Of a stretch of 64,000 nucleotides of DNA, positions 26,355 through 34,011 are shown in pieces. The DNA is from JABCPE02 sp963516675 (GTDB lineage: Bacteria > Bacteroidota > Bacteroidia > Flavobacteriales > Weeksellaceae). Each line of letters begins with the position of its first letter. Within the stretch, counting starts at the first letter, position 1. Below the pieces are notes generated by a model. It saw only the letters and a list, made by a program, of their open reading frames with translations, was not told where the DNA came from and made no database searches. The position numbers were made by a program, and so were the translations under genes. The stretch lies in assembly GCA_963516675.1 (NCBI GenBank), contig CAUQBH010000001.1, positions 172,357 to 236,356 of the forward strand, read 5' to 3'.

Positions 26355-26666
26355 ATGGAAAACCAAAATTTCATCTGCCCTCATTGCAGCAAAAAACAAC
26401 CACTAAAAAAGCTGCTTCTCCTTTCTAATTTCAGCAAATGGAATTGTCCTTATTGTGGAACTGAGATTGCACCCGAAAAAAAGAGCGCTGTACACGGCGC
26501 TGTATATGGAATTCTTGGCGCGCTTTCTACCGCTGTTCCAGCAAATTATTGTTTATACATGCTAAATTATAGTCTTTACAAAAGTATGTTGATAACCTTT
26601 GGCTGCGGAATTATTTGTTGTGCATTGATTATCATTTACTTATACAAAACCATAAAACTAAATTAA
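26355..26666 (+). CDS. Zinc-ribbon membrane protein, hypothetical
   Basis: A 103-residue protein starting only 3 bp after the adaptor stop, so it is translationally linked to the efflux operon. The N terminus has two CxxC pairs (ICPHCSKK and NCPYCGTE), a likely zinc ribbon, followed by two hydrophobic helices (about residues 48-70 and 77-97). I do not recognise a named family. It may be a small accessory or quality-control subunit of the transporter; that is inference from position only. Confidence 0.7.
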   Translation: MENQNFICPHCSKKQPLKKLLLLSNFSKWNCPYCGTEIAPEKKSAVHGAVYGILGALSTAVPANYCLYMLNYSLYKSMLITFGCGIICCALIIIYLYKTIKLN

Positions 26667-26728
26667 CCAAAAAGAGAAAATATAAAACTTTCTTGGTTAA
26701 AAAAGTTTATACTTTCAATTTTATTTGT

Positions 26729-26736
26729 TACATTTG
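26729..26736 (+). promoter_or_regulatory. -7 element of rpsP-rimM
   Basis: TACATTTG matches TAnnTTTG, 53 bp upstream of the rpsP ATG. A leader of about 50 nt would include AACAGGGACGAGTTCC just before the gene. Confidence 0.5.
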
Positions 26737-26789
26737 CGGACTTAAAAAAATATTAACAGGGACGAGTTCCCGCTAAATCAATTTTAATT

Positions 26790-27344
26790 ATGTCAGTAAA
26801 AATTAGATTACAAAGACACGGAAAAAAAGGAAAACCTTTCTTTCACATCGTGGTAGCAGATTCTAGAGCAAGAAGAGATGGTAGATTCATCGCAAAACTT
26901 GGGACTTACAATCCTATCACTAATCCAGCAACTATCGAACTAGATGTGGATGCTGCGGTAAAATGGTTGAACAATGGTGCTCAGCCTACAGACACTGCTA
27001 GAGCTATCCTTTCTTACAAAGGTGCTCTTTACAAAAAACACCTTCAAGGAGGAGTTGCTAAAGGAGCTTTCAGTGAAGCTGAAGCTGAAAAAAGATTTAA
27101 CACTTGGTTAGCTGAAAAAGAAGCTAAAATCCAAGGTAAAAAAGATGGTTTAGCAAAATCTAAAGATGATGCTAAAAAAGCTGCTTTAGAAGCTGAAAAC
27201 AAAGCTAACGAAGCAAGAATCAATGCTAAAAAACAAGCTGAAGAAGAAGCAAAAGCTGCTGCTGAGGCTGCTGAAGCACCAGTAGAAGAAGTTCCTGCTG
27301 TAGAAGCAGAAGGAGATGCACCTGCTGAAGAAACTGAGGCTTAA
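26790..27344 (+). CDS. rpsP: 30S ribosomal protein S16 with long C-terminal tail
   Basis: A 184-residue S16. Residues 1-85 are the canonical protein (MSVKIRLQRHGKKGKPFFHIVVADSRARRDGRFI, seen in segments, to DTARAILSYKGALYKKHL). The remaining 100 residues are a low-complexity Lys/Glu/Ala tail (coiled-coil like, ending in an acidic Ala/Glu/Pro segment). S16 is about 80-90 residues in Escherichia coli; long tails are common in Bacteroidota. It stabilises the 30S 5' domain. 12 bp ahead of rimM, the usual order rpsP-rimM. Confidence 0.96.
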   Translation: MSVKIRLQRHGKKGKPFFHIVVADSRARRDGRFIAKLGTYNPITNPATIELDVDAAVKWLNNGAQPTDTARAILSYKGALYKKHLQGGVAKGAFSEAEAEKRFNTWLAEKEAKIQGKKDGLAKSKDDAKKAALEAENKANEARINAKKQAEEEAKAAAEAAEAPVEEVPAVEAEGDAPAEETEA

Positions 27345-27356
27345 AAAAACTAACCG

Positions 27357-27881
27357 ATGCAGAAAGAAGATTGCTATTTTTTAGGCAAAATTACTCGTAA
27401 GCACGGTCTTTCGGGGAATCTGATTTTGAAATTAGATACAGACCAACCCGAAATTTATAAAAAATTGGAATCAATATTCGTTGAAATCAACGGACTATTG
27501 GTTCCGTTTTTTATTGAAAAAATCATTTGGAGTAAACAAGATTCTCTCAATATTCTTTTCAAAAACTCCTCAGAAGCGCTGGTGGAACAACTTATTGGTA
27601 AAAATGTATTTCTTCCGCTTTCTACTCTTCCAAAACTGAGTGGAAATCAGTTTTATTATCACGAAGTTATTGGTTTTGAAATTTTAGAAAAAGATGGAAA
27701 AACCTGCGGAAACATCGTTTCTGTAAATGACCAGACCGCTCAACATTATTTCATTTTAGACTTGGCTCAGAAAGAAGTCATCATTCCTATCGTAAAGGAA
27801 TGGATTTTAGAAGTAAACAGAGATGAAAAATTCATCAAAATGGAACTTCCAGAAGGGCTGATAGATGTTTTTCTTAACTAA
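27357..27881 (+). CDS. rimM: Ribosome maturation factor RimM
   Basis: A 174-residue 16S rRNA-processing protein: N-terminal RimM barrel (CYFLGKITRKHGLSGNL) and C-terminal PRC-barrel (FYYHEVIGFEILEKDGK, ending IKMELPEGLIDVFLN). It assists assembly of the 30S head and binds S19. Co-transcribed with rpsP. Start ATG 27357 fits the conserved N-terminal strand. Confidence 0.95.
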   Translation: MQKEDCYFLGKITRKHGLSGNLILKLDTDQPEIYKKLESIFVEINGLLVPFFIEKIIWSKQDSLNILFKNSSEALVEQLIGKNVFLPLSTLPKLSGNQFYYHEVIGFEILEKDGKTCGNIVSVNDQTAQHYFILDLAQKEVIIPIVKEWILEVNRDEKFIKMELPEGLIDVFLN

Positions 27882-27885
27882 AAAA

Positions 27886-27904
27886 AGCTCCTTTTTAGGG
27901 AGCT
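27886..27904. terminator. Short hairpin between rimM and pdxH
   Basis: Stem AGCTCC / GGAGCT after a run of A, loop rich in T, overlapping the last codons of pdxH on the minus strand. Likely shared by the two convergent genes. Confidence 0.6.
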
Positions 27905-28536
27905 AATCTTGATGTTTTCCACTTACCATCTTGGAACTGATATACTATCCTGTCATGCAGACGGTTAGGTCTTCCCTGCCAAAATTCTATTTCATACGGT
28001 TTGGCAAGATATCCACCCCAATGTGGAGGTCGTGTCACTTCTTTCCCTTCAAATTCTTTTTCTAAATCTTGTAATTTTTGGGCTAAATAAGCTTTGCTAG
28101 GGATTTCTTCGCCTTGTTCAGAAGCCCACGCTCCTAATCTGCTTCCTCTAGGTCTCGATGCAAAATATTCATCCGACATCTCTGGAGAAACTTTTTCCAG
28201 TCTTGCTTTTATCATCACTTGGCGTTCCAAAGCCGGCCAAAAGAAATAGAGACAAGCCACTTTGTTCTTATCTATAGATTTCCCTTTTTTACTATTATAG
28301 TTGGTATAAAACACAAAGCCTTCCTTACTGTAACTTTTCAGAAGCATGGCTCTCGTTCTAGGGCAGCCGTCATCATCTATCGTAGAGAGAATCATAGCAT
28401 TAGCCTCAAAAATATCAGGGTGCTTGTCCGCATCTGCAAACCATTCCTTGAAATGTTCCATAGGATTTTCCTTTACTTCGTGGTCGTGAAGTTCGAACTG
28501 CTGGTAGACTTGGCGTTTGTCGTGTAAGTTTTCCAT
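27895..28536 (-). CDS. pdxH: Pyridoxamine 5'-phosphate oxidase
   Basis: A 213-residue FMN enzyme that oxidises pyridoxine/pyridoxamine phosphate to PLP. Diagnostic segments: RAMLLKSYSKEGFVFYTNYNSKKG (FMN site, read in parts), YFFWPALERQV, SRLGAWASEQ, the PPHWGGY and WQGRPNRLHDR motifs, and the end WKTSRLAP. Length and C terminus are exact for the family. Own promoter upstream. Confidence 0.97.
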   Translation of the reverse strand: MENLHDKRQVYQQFELHDHEVKENPMEHFKEWFADADKHPDIFEANAMILSTIDDDGCPRTRAMLLKSYSKEGFVFYTNYNSKKGKSIDKNKVACLYFFWPALERQVMIKARLEKVSPEMSDEYFASRPRGSRLGAWASEQGEEIPSKAYLAQKLQDLEKEFEGKEVTRPPHWGGYLAKPYEIEFWQGRPNRLHDRIVYQFQDGKWKTSRLAP

Positions 28537-28561
28537 ATTTTAATATTTACAATTTATACTA

Positions 28562-28569
28562 CAAAGGTA
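28562..28569 (-). promoter_or_regulatory. -7 element of pdxH
   Basis: TACCTTTG on the minus strand, 25 bp before the pdxH ATG. No TTG found at -33 distance. Confidence 0.5.
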
Positions 28570-28692
28570 AGATTTAATTCCTACTATTTGGGATAGGATT
28601 TAATGTTTTTTATTTGTAAAAAAGAAAAAATAGTCGCTTTAAATCATTTTAAATTCTTAAATTTAGCCCATTAATTTAATTTTTTACTAAAA

Positions 28693-30816
28693 ATGAAACG
28701 ACTATTTTTATTAGCTGCCTTCATTCTGAGTTTTATTCCAGCAAAAGCTGATGAAGGAATGTGGCTTATGATGCTTATCAAAAGGCTGAATGGCGTAGAT
28801 ATGCAGAAACAGGGGCTGAAACTGACTCCAGAGGAAATCTATTCAGTAAACAATTCTAGTTTGAAAGACGCTATCGTGAGTTTTGGTGGTTTTTGTACTG
28901 GGGAAATCGTGTCCAAAGAAGGACTTATCTTTACTAACCACCACTGTGGATATGGTTCTATCGCTGCACTTTCTACTCCACAGAAAGACCACTTGACTAA
29001 TGGTTTCTGGGCGATGAATAAAAAAGAAGAACTTCACGCTAAAGATCTGTTTGTGAGATTCTTAGTAAGAATGGGAGATGCTACGGAAAGAATAAACTCC
29101 AAACTGAACAACCAAATGTCTGCAAGCCAGAGACAAGATATTATCAATCAAGAATTTAAAGCGATTGAAAAAGAAAATAGCGAAAACGGAAAATACTCTG
29201 TAGTGGTTCGTTCTTTCTTCAATGGAAACGAGTTCTATTATTTTGTTTATCAAGACTATAAAGATATCAGATTAGTAGGAACGCCTACTAACTCTATCGG
29301 GAAATTCGGTGGAGATACAGACAACTGGGAATGGCCAAGACACACAGGAGATTTTTCAGTTTTTCGAGTGTATGCAGATGCGAACGGAAACCCAGCGGAA
29401 TACTCTCCTAACAATGTTCCTCTAAAACCGAAACACCACCTGCCTGTTTCTCTAAAAGGTATCAAACCTAATGATTTCACGATGATTGTAGGATACCCAG
29501 GGAGAACGAACAGATATTTGACTTCTTATGGAATCAACCAGTTGATTACCAAAGATTATCCAGCATGGGTAGATGCTTCTAAAGCAGCTATGGATGTGAT
29601 GAAAAAATACATGGACAAAGACCAAGCTATCCGTTTGGACTACGCGAGTTCTTACTCCAGCACGGCTAACTACTGGAAAAACAGAGCTGGAACGATAGAA
29701 GCGGTTTTGAAAAACAAAACTATCAACGCGAAACAAGATTTGGAAAAAGTATTCCAAGCGTGGGCTGATAAGCCAGAAAACAAAGCAACTTACGGTGATG
29801 TTCTGAAAGAAATAGAAGAATACTACGCAAAAACTAACGAAAGAAATGTAGAGCTGAACTATCTAAGACTGATGAGCAGAAGAGCAGCTTTCATCAATAT
29901 GCCGTATGTATTAGGAAACAAATTGGCTGTTTATGCTGACCAAGATGCGAACGGACAGGCTGCTATGAAGGCTAAACTAATCAAAGAGGTGGAGAGCATC
30001 TACGAAGACCTACATCCAAAGGTAGAAGCTGACCTTTTCGTGACACTGATTACACTTTATAAAAACAAAGTAGATATAAACCACCAATTACCTATCATCA
30101 GATTTACTAATCCAAATGAATTTTCTCCTGGTGGTCTTTTTGATTCTAAAGAGAATGTTTTGAACTTCATCAACAATCCTAAAAAACGAATATTGGAGAA
30201 AAATCCATTATATCAGTTCTCTTCTATTTTAGTAGCTGAAGCTCAGATGATTGCCAATAAATACAAGCAAGATGAAGAGAAATTCGCAGAAAACACAAGA
30301 CTTTTCTTGGACGGACTGAGAAAATCCCACCCTAACAAGAAATTCTACCCTGATGCAAACTCTACGATGAGACTTACCTACGGTTCTGTGGATAAACTGC
30401 CTTTCAGAAAAGACAGAAAATACCACGGCGTGAAAGACAACTACTACACAGACCTTGCAGGAATGGTAGCTAAATACAAAAAAGGTGATGAGGAATTTGA
30501 CCTTCCGCAAAGACTTCTTGACCTTCATAAAAAGAAAGACTACGGACAATACAAAGACAAAAAAGGATACCTTCCAGTGAATTTCCTTTCTAATAATGAC
30601 ATCACAGGAGGAAACTCTGGTTCGCCTATCATCAATGCTGAAGGACACCTTATCGGTCTTGCCTTCGATGGAAACAGCGAAGCGCTGAGCGGAGATATCG
30701 TTTTCGAACCAGCTCTACAAAGAACCATCAATGTGGATGCTCGTTTTGTACTTTGGGTAATTGACAAATTCGCTGGTGCTAAACACCTCATCGATGAAAT
30801 GACAATCGTGAAATAG
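28693..30816 (+). CDS. S46 family dipeptidyl-peptidase (DPP7/DPP11 type)
   Basis: A 707-residue exported serine peptidase with an N-terminal signal (MKRLFLLAAFILSFIPAKA). Chymotrypsin-fold triad: His in TNHHCGYGS (residues 83-84), Asp in RHTGDFSVF (D220), Ser in TGGNSGSP (S642); a large helical domain lies between. The S46 family releases dipeptides from protein N termini in the periplasm, feeding peptide catabolism in asaccharolytic Bacteroidota. The residue I align with the S1-determining position (Gly660, in AFDGN) is Gly, as in DPP7 (hydrophobic P1), not Arg as in DPP11 (acidic P1); this alignment is by eye. Monocistronic with a strong terminator. Confidence 0.93.
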   Translation: MKRLFLLAAFILSFIPAKADEGMWLMMLIKRLNGVDMQKQGLKLTPEEIYSVNNSSLKDAIVSFGGFCTGEIVSKEGLIFTNHHCGYGSIAALSTPQKDHLTNGFWAMNKKEELHAKDLFVRFLVRMGDATERINSKLNNQMSASQRQDIINQEFKAIEKENSENGKYSVVVRSFFNGNEFYYFVYQDYKDIRLVGTPTNSIGKFGGDTDNWEWPRHTGDFSVFRVYADANGNPAEYSPNNVPLKPKHHLPVSLKGIKPNDFTMIVGYPGRTNRYLTSYGINQLITKDYPAWVDASKAAMDVMKKYMDKDQAIRLDYASSYSSTANYWKNRAGTIEAVLKNKTINAKQDLEKVFQAWADKPENKATYGDVLKEIEEYYAKTNERNVELNYLRLMSRRAAFINMPYVLGNKLAVYADQDANGQAAMKAKLIKEVESIYEDLHPKVEADLFVTLITLYKNKVDINHQLPIIRFTNPNEFSPGGLFDSKENVLNFINNPKKRILEKNPLYQFSSILVAEAQMIANKYKQDEEKFAENTRLFLDGLRKSHPNKKFYPDANSTMRLTYGSVDKLPFRKDRKYHGVKDNYYTDLAGMVAKYKKGDEEFDLPQRLLDLHKKKDYGQYKDKKGYLPVNFLSNNDITGGNSGSPIINAEGHLIGLAFDGNSEALSGDIVFEPALQRTINVDARFVLWVIDKFAGAKHLIDEMTIVK

Positions 30817-30834
30817 TTTTTTCATGATAAATAT

Positions 30835-30867
30835 AAAAATCTACGGGAAATTTTCTCGTAGATTTTT
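30835..30867. terminator. Hairpin terminator after the S46 peptidase
   Basis: Stem AAAAATCTACG / CGTAGATTTTT, extended inward by GGAA/TTCT pairs with one wobble, then a T run on the plus strand. Confidence 0.9.
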
Positions 30868-30872
30868 TTATG

Positions 30873-30880
30873 TATTTTTG
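30873..30880 (+). promoter_or_regulatory. -7 element of the YkgJ-type gene
   Basis: TATTTTTG, right after the terminator and 19 bp before the TTG start chosen for the next gene. It decides that start: the ATG at 30870 would lie upstream of transcription. Confidence 0.6.
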
Positions 30881-30899
30881 CCGAAATAATGAGCAGAAA

Positions 30900-31388
30900 T
30901 TGGATTTAGATTTTTATAAAAAACAGGCACAAGCCAAACAAAAAGAGCACAAAAAATTCTTAGACAGTCTGAAAAAGAAGCCACCTAAGAATCTGGACTA
31001 CATCGCTTTGGAAACTCACGAAGAAGTTTTCGATGAGATAGACTGTCTCAGCTGTGCCAACTGCTGCAAAACTACAGGCCCACTCTTTACAGAAAAAGAC
31101 ATCGAACGGATTTCTAAACACTTACGCCTTTCTCCTGCTGATTTTGAGAAAAAATATCTCCGTATAGATGAAGACAATGACAAGGTGTTACAATGCCTTC
31201 CCTGCCCTTTTCTTGCAGAGGATAACACCTGCCTTATCTACGATATCCGCCCGAAAGCCTGCCGCGAATATCCACATACCGACCGCAAAAAAATCTACCA
31301 AATCAATCATCTTACAATTAAAAACACCATCATCTGCCCTGCCGCCTATCTCTTCGTAGAGAAAATGATGAAAAGAATGCAGAAATAA
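30900..31388 (+). CDS. YkgJ family cysteine cluster protein
   Basis: A 162-residue metal-binding protein of the YkgJ/CxxCxxCC type. The cluster IDCLSCANCCKTTGP and the later CLPCPFL, NTCLIYDIRPKACREYP and ICPAA give eight or more conserved cysteines, thought to bind zinc or an Fe-S cluster. Function in the family is unknown. I start at TTG 30900 (giving LDLDFYKKQAQ, read as Met) because the longer frame from ATG 30870 contains the -7 promoter box; the ATG at 30889 is out of frame. Single gene between two terminators or promoters. Confidence 0.85.
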   Translation: MDLDFYKKQAQAKQKEHKKFLDSLKKKPPKNLDYIALETHEEVFDEIDCLSCANCCKTTGPLFTEKDIERISKHLRLSPADFEKKYLRIDEDNDKVLQCLPCPFLAEDNTCLIYDIRPKACREYPHTDRKKIYQINHLTIKNTIICPAAYLFVEKMMKRMQK

Positions 31389-31464
31389 TGCTTTACTAAA
31401 CCTTATCAATAACAACTATTGATATAGTTTATGTATTCCATTTTTTCATTTTATTTTTTTATTG

Positions 31465-31472
31465 TATATTTG
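31465..31472 (+). promoter_or_regulatory. -7 element of the orphan secreted-protein gene
   Basis: TATATTTG, 19 bp before the ATG at 31492, in a T-rich stretch. Confidence 0.55.
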
Positions 31473-31491
31473 CCACCTTAAATTTACACTT

Positions 31492-32319
31492 ATGACAAAT
31501 AAAATTTTACTATTAGGTTTATTATTAGGAGGAGCATCTATAAATGCCCAAACTATCAATGAAACCAATGCCGCTGGCAAAACAGGACAAAAAGTAGGAA
31601 TCAATACCAATATTCCTACAAGAACTTTGACTATAAAAAACTCTACTGCTAATGATGGAAAACCTCTTCTTAGGTTGGTAGATGCGCCTATATATAGCAA
31701 GAATGTTAAATCTGCTATGGATGCTGACTTAGGTGGGAATACAGCAGCCACTAACCATTACACAGATTACAGACCATTGGTAGTAGATAAAGTAGGAGAT
31801 GTATACCAAGGGCTTCCTATCAATAATATGAGTATCCTTACCCTTACTATTGATAATGTAAATGGAGACTATATTAGGAAGTTTGATACAGGAATTGATT
31901 ATAAAAAATATGCTGTAGCTATTATGAATGCTATATTCAAAATGCCAGATCCTAGCTCTGGTAAAATAGTAATGATGAGAGCTGGTAATGGGGTTATTCC
32001 TAGTGTAGATTTCGGTGGTGGTAAGTATGGTGTTACAACTGCCCCTGCTACAGTACTATTAAAGAAAACCCAACTTACTAATAACTGGGAAATATATGCA
32101 GATTATCCTAACATAGGATCCTATGAGTTTTCTTTAGGAAGTACTAGTGCTGGAAATGTAGTAAATGGTACTTGGGTAATTACTCTATTGGTAGGTAAAA
32201 GAGATGCTGTTAATTTCACAGAGCTTAACTTTAATCAAGGAGGTTCTGCTGAAGGAATAGGAAATAGTAATACAACTTATGCAACCCAATTACAAAATTT
32301 CCTACAAAAATTAGAATAA
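31492..32319 (+). CDS. Hypothetical secreted protein
   Basis: A 275-residue exported protein with a clean signal peptide (MTNKILLLGLLLGGASINAQ). Soon after comes KVGINTNIPTRTLTI, like the VGI(G/N)T..P..L motif that opens many Bacteroidota surface or fibre-like proteins. The rest is beta-rich with Gly/Asn/Thr turns. I know no function. Codon use is notably more AT-leaning (many ATA, AGA, GTA) than the neighbouring housekeeping genes, consistent with recent gain or weak expression pressure. ATG 31492 is chosen since the in-frame TTG at 31462 overlaps the promoter. Own promoter and terminator. Confidence 0.75.
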   Translation: MTNKILLLGLLLGGASINAQTINETNAAGKTGQKVGINTNIPTRTLTIKNSTANDGKPLLRLVDAPIYSKNVKSAMDADLGGNTAATNHYTDYRPLVVDKVGDVYQGLPINNMSILTLTIDNVNGDYIRKFDTGIDYKKYAVAIMNAIFKMPDPSSGKIVMMRAGNGVIPSVDFGGGKYGVTTAPATVLLKKTQLTNNWEIYADYPNIGSYEFSLGSTSAGNVVNGTWVITLLVGKRDAVNFTELNFNQGGSAEGIGNSNTTYATQLQNFLQKLE

Positions 32320-32333
32320 AACCAATCAAAATA

Positions 32334-32364
32334 AAAAACACTCTCCATTCAGAGGGTGTTTTTT
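32334..32364 (+). terminator. Hairpin terminator
   Basis: Stem AAAAACACTCTC / GAGGGTGTTTTT (one wobble pair), loop CATTCA, then a T run. Confidence 0.9.
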
Positions 32365-32390
32365 TATATAGAATATTAAACTAAAATCCT

Positions 32391-32398
32391 TATTTTTG
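32391..32398 (+). promoter_or_regulatory. -7 element of glyQS
   Basis: TATTTTTG, 16 bp before the glycyl-tRNA synthetase ATG. Confidence 0.55.
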
Positions 32399-32414
32399 CA
32401 TAAATTTTTTAACG

Positions 32415-33956
32415 ATGGCAAAGCAAGAAGATGTTTTTAAGAAAGTGATTTCTCACGCCAAGGAGTACGGATTTATTTTCCCTTCCAGTGAGATTTATGA
32501 TGGACTTTCTGCAATATACGACTACGGACAAAATGGTATAGAACTAAAAAACAATATCAAACAATATTGGTGGAAAGCGATGATTCAGCTCAATGAAAAC
32601 ATCGTAGGGCTGGACAGTGCTATCTTTATGCACCCTACCATTTGGAAAGCGAGTGGGCATGTGGATGCCTTCAACGACCCACTGATAGACAACAAAGACA
32701 GCAAAAAGCGTTTTCGTGCCGATGTCTTAATAGAAGACTACTGCGCCAAACTAGAAGACAAAGCCCAAAAAGAAATAGAAAAGGCTAAAAAACGCTTCGG
32801 TGAGGCTTTTGATGAGGCTCAATTCGTTTCCACTAATCCAAAAGTATTAGAATACCGCGAAAAACAAAAAACCATTCTTTCCCGAATGGCTAAATCGCTG
32901 GATAACAACGACCTTGCTGATGTAAAAGCCCTAATAGAAGAGCTGGAAATAGCTGACCCAGACACAGGCTCTAAAAACTGGACGGAAGTAAGACAGTTTA
33001 ACCTGATGTTCGGGACTAAATTAGGTGCTGCTGCCGAGAACGCGATGGACCTTTACCTTCGTCCAGAAACGGCGCAAGGGATTTTTGTGAATTACCTCAA
33101 TGTTCAAAAAACATCACGCCACAAACTTCCTTTCGGGATTGCACAGATTGGTAAAGCATTTAGAAATGAGATTGTTGCGAGACAGTTTATTTTCAGAATG
33201 AGAGAATTTGAACAAATGGAAATGCAGTTTTTCGTGCCGCCAGGAACGGAACTAAAATTCTATGAAGAATGGAAACAAAAGAGACTAAACTGGCACCTTG
33301 CCCTTGGTCTTGGCGAAGAAAACTACAAATTCCACGACCACGAAAAACTGGCTCACTATGCTAATGCAGCGGCGGATATAGAATTCAAATTCCCATTTGG
33401 GTTTAAAGAATTGGAAGGAATTCATTCCAGAACGGATTTTGACCTTTCGGCTCACGAAAGATATTCAGGGAAAAAACTGCAATATTTTGACCCAGAAAGA
33501 AACGAAAGCTATGTTCCGTATGTGGTGGAAACTTCGGTAGGATTAGACCGATTATTCCTAGCTTTATTCTCTCACTGCCTGAAAGATGAAGTTTTAGAAG
33601 ATGGTTCAGAGAGAACGGTATTGTCCTTGCCGCCTGCCCTTGCTCCTGTAAAAGCTGCCATTTTACCACTGATGAAAAAAGATGGAATGGGAGAATATGC
33701 AGAAAAAATCTTCAATGATTTGAAATATGATTTCAATCTTATCTATGAAGACAAAGACAGCATTGGTAAGCGATACAGAAGACAAGACGCCATAGGAACG
33801 CCTTTCTGTATTACCATAGACCACGACACCCTTACTGACCACACGGTAACGATAAGACACCGCGATACTATGGAGCAGGAGCGTGTAGCGGTTTCTGAAC
33901 TGAGACAAATCATAGACAACAAGGTGAATTTCAGAAACTTACTTAGTAAGATTTAA
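32415..33956 (+). CDS. glyQS: Glycyl-tRNA synthetase, dimeric eukaryote-like type
   Basis: A 513-residue class II synthetase of the alpha2 type (single chain, as in archaea, eukaryotes and many bacteria). Motif 1 region (PSSEIYDGLSAIYDYG), the glycine-specific LRPETAQGIFVNY, motif 2 (FRNEIVARQFIFRMREFEQMEMQ, read in parts), motif 3 (SVGLDRLFLAL) and a C-terminal anticodon-binding domain (APVKAAILPLMKKDG) are all present. It attaches glycine to tRNA-Gly. Flanked by its own promoter and a strong terminator. Confidence 0.97.
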   Translation: MAKQEDVFKKVISHAKEYGFIFPSSEIYDGLSAIYDYGQNGIELKNNIKQYWWKAMIQLNENIVGLDSAIFMHPTIWKASGHVDAFNDPLIDNKDSKKRFRADVLIEDYCAKLEDKAQKEIEKAKKRFGEAFDEAQFVSTNPKVLEYREKQKTILSRMAKSLDNNDLADVKALIEELEIADPDTGSKNWTEVRQFNLMFGTKLGAAAENAMDLYLRPETAQGIFVNYLNVQKTSRHKLPFGIAQIGKAFRNEIVARQFIFRMREFEQMEMQFFVPPGTELKFYEEWKQKRLNWHLALGLGEENYKFHDHEKLAHYANAAADIEFKFPFGFKELEGIHSRTDFDLSAHERYSGKKLQYFDPERNESYVPYVVETSVGLDRLFLALFSHCLKDEVLEDGSERTVLSLPPALAPVKAAILPLMKKDGMGEYAEKIFNDLKYDFNLIYEDKDSIGKRYRRQDAIGTPFCITIDHDTLTDHTVTIRHRDTMEQERVAVSELRQIIDNKVNFRNLLSKI

Positions 33957-33960
33957 TAAT

Positions 33961-33992
33961 AAAAAAAGCAGGAAATATTTCCTGCTTTTTTT
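33961..33992. terminator. Bidirectional hairpin terminator
   Basis: Perfect stem AAAAAAAGCAGGAA / TTCCTGCTTTTTTT with loop ATAT, between glyQS and the convergent clpX. Confidence 0.93.
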
Positions 33993-34011
33993 ATTATTAA
34001 ATATTTGAATA

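Noticed and set aside
27060..27340. Simple-sequence DNA repeat at the end of rpsP
   Set aside because: It is explained by the Lys/Glu/Ala codons of the S16 tail and keeps the reading frame.
30870..30899. ATG 30870 as the start of the YkgJ-type gene
   Set aside because: The TATTTTTG promoter box falls inside the first codons, so this ATG would precede transcription.
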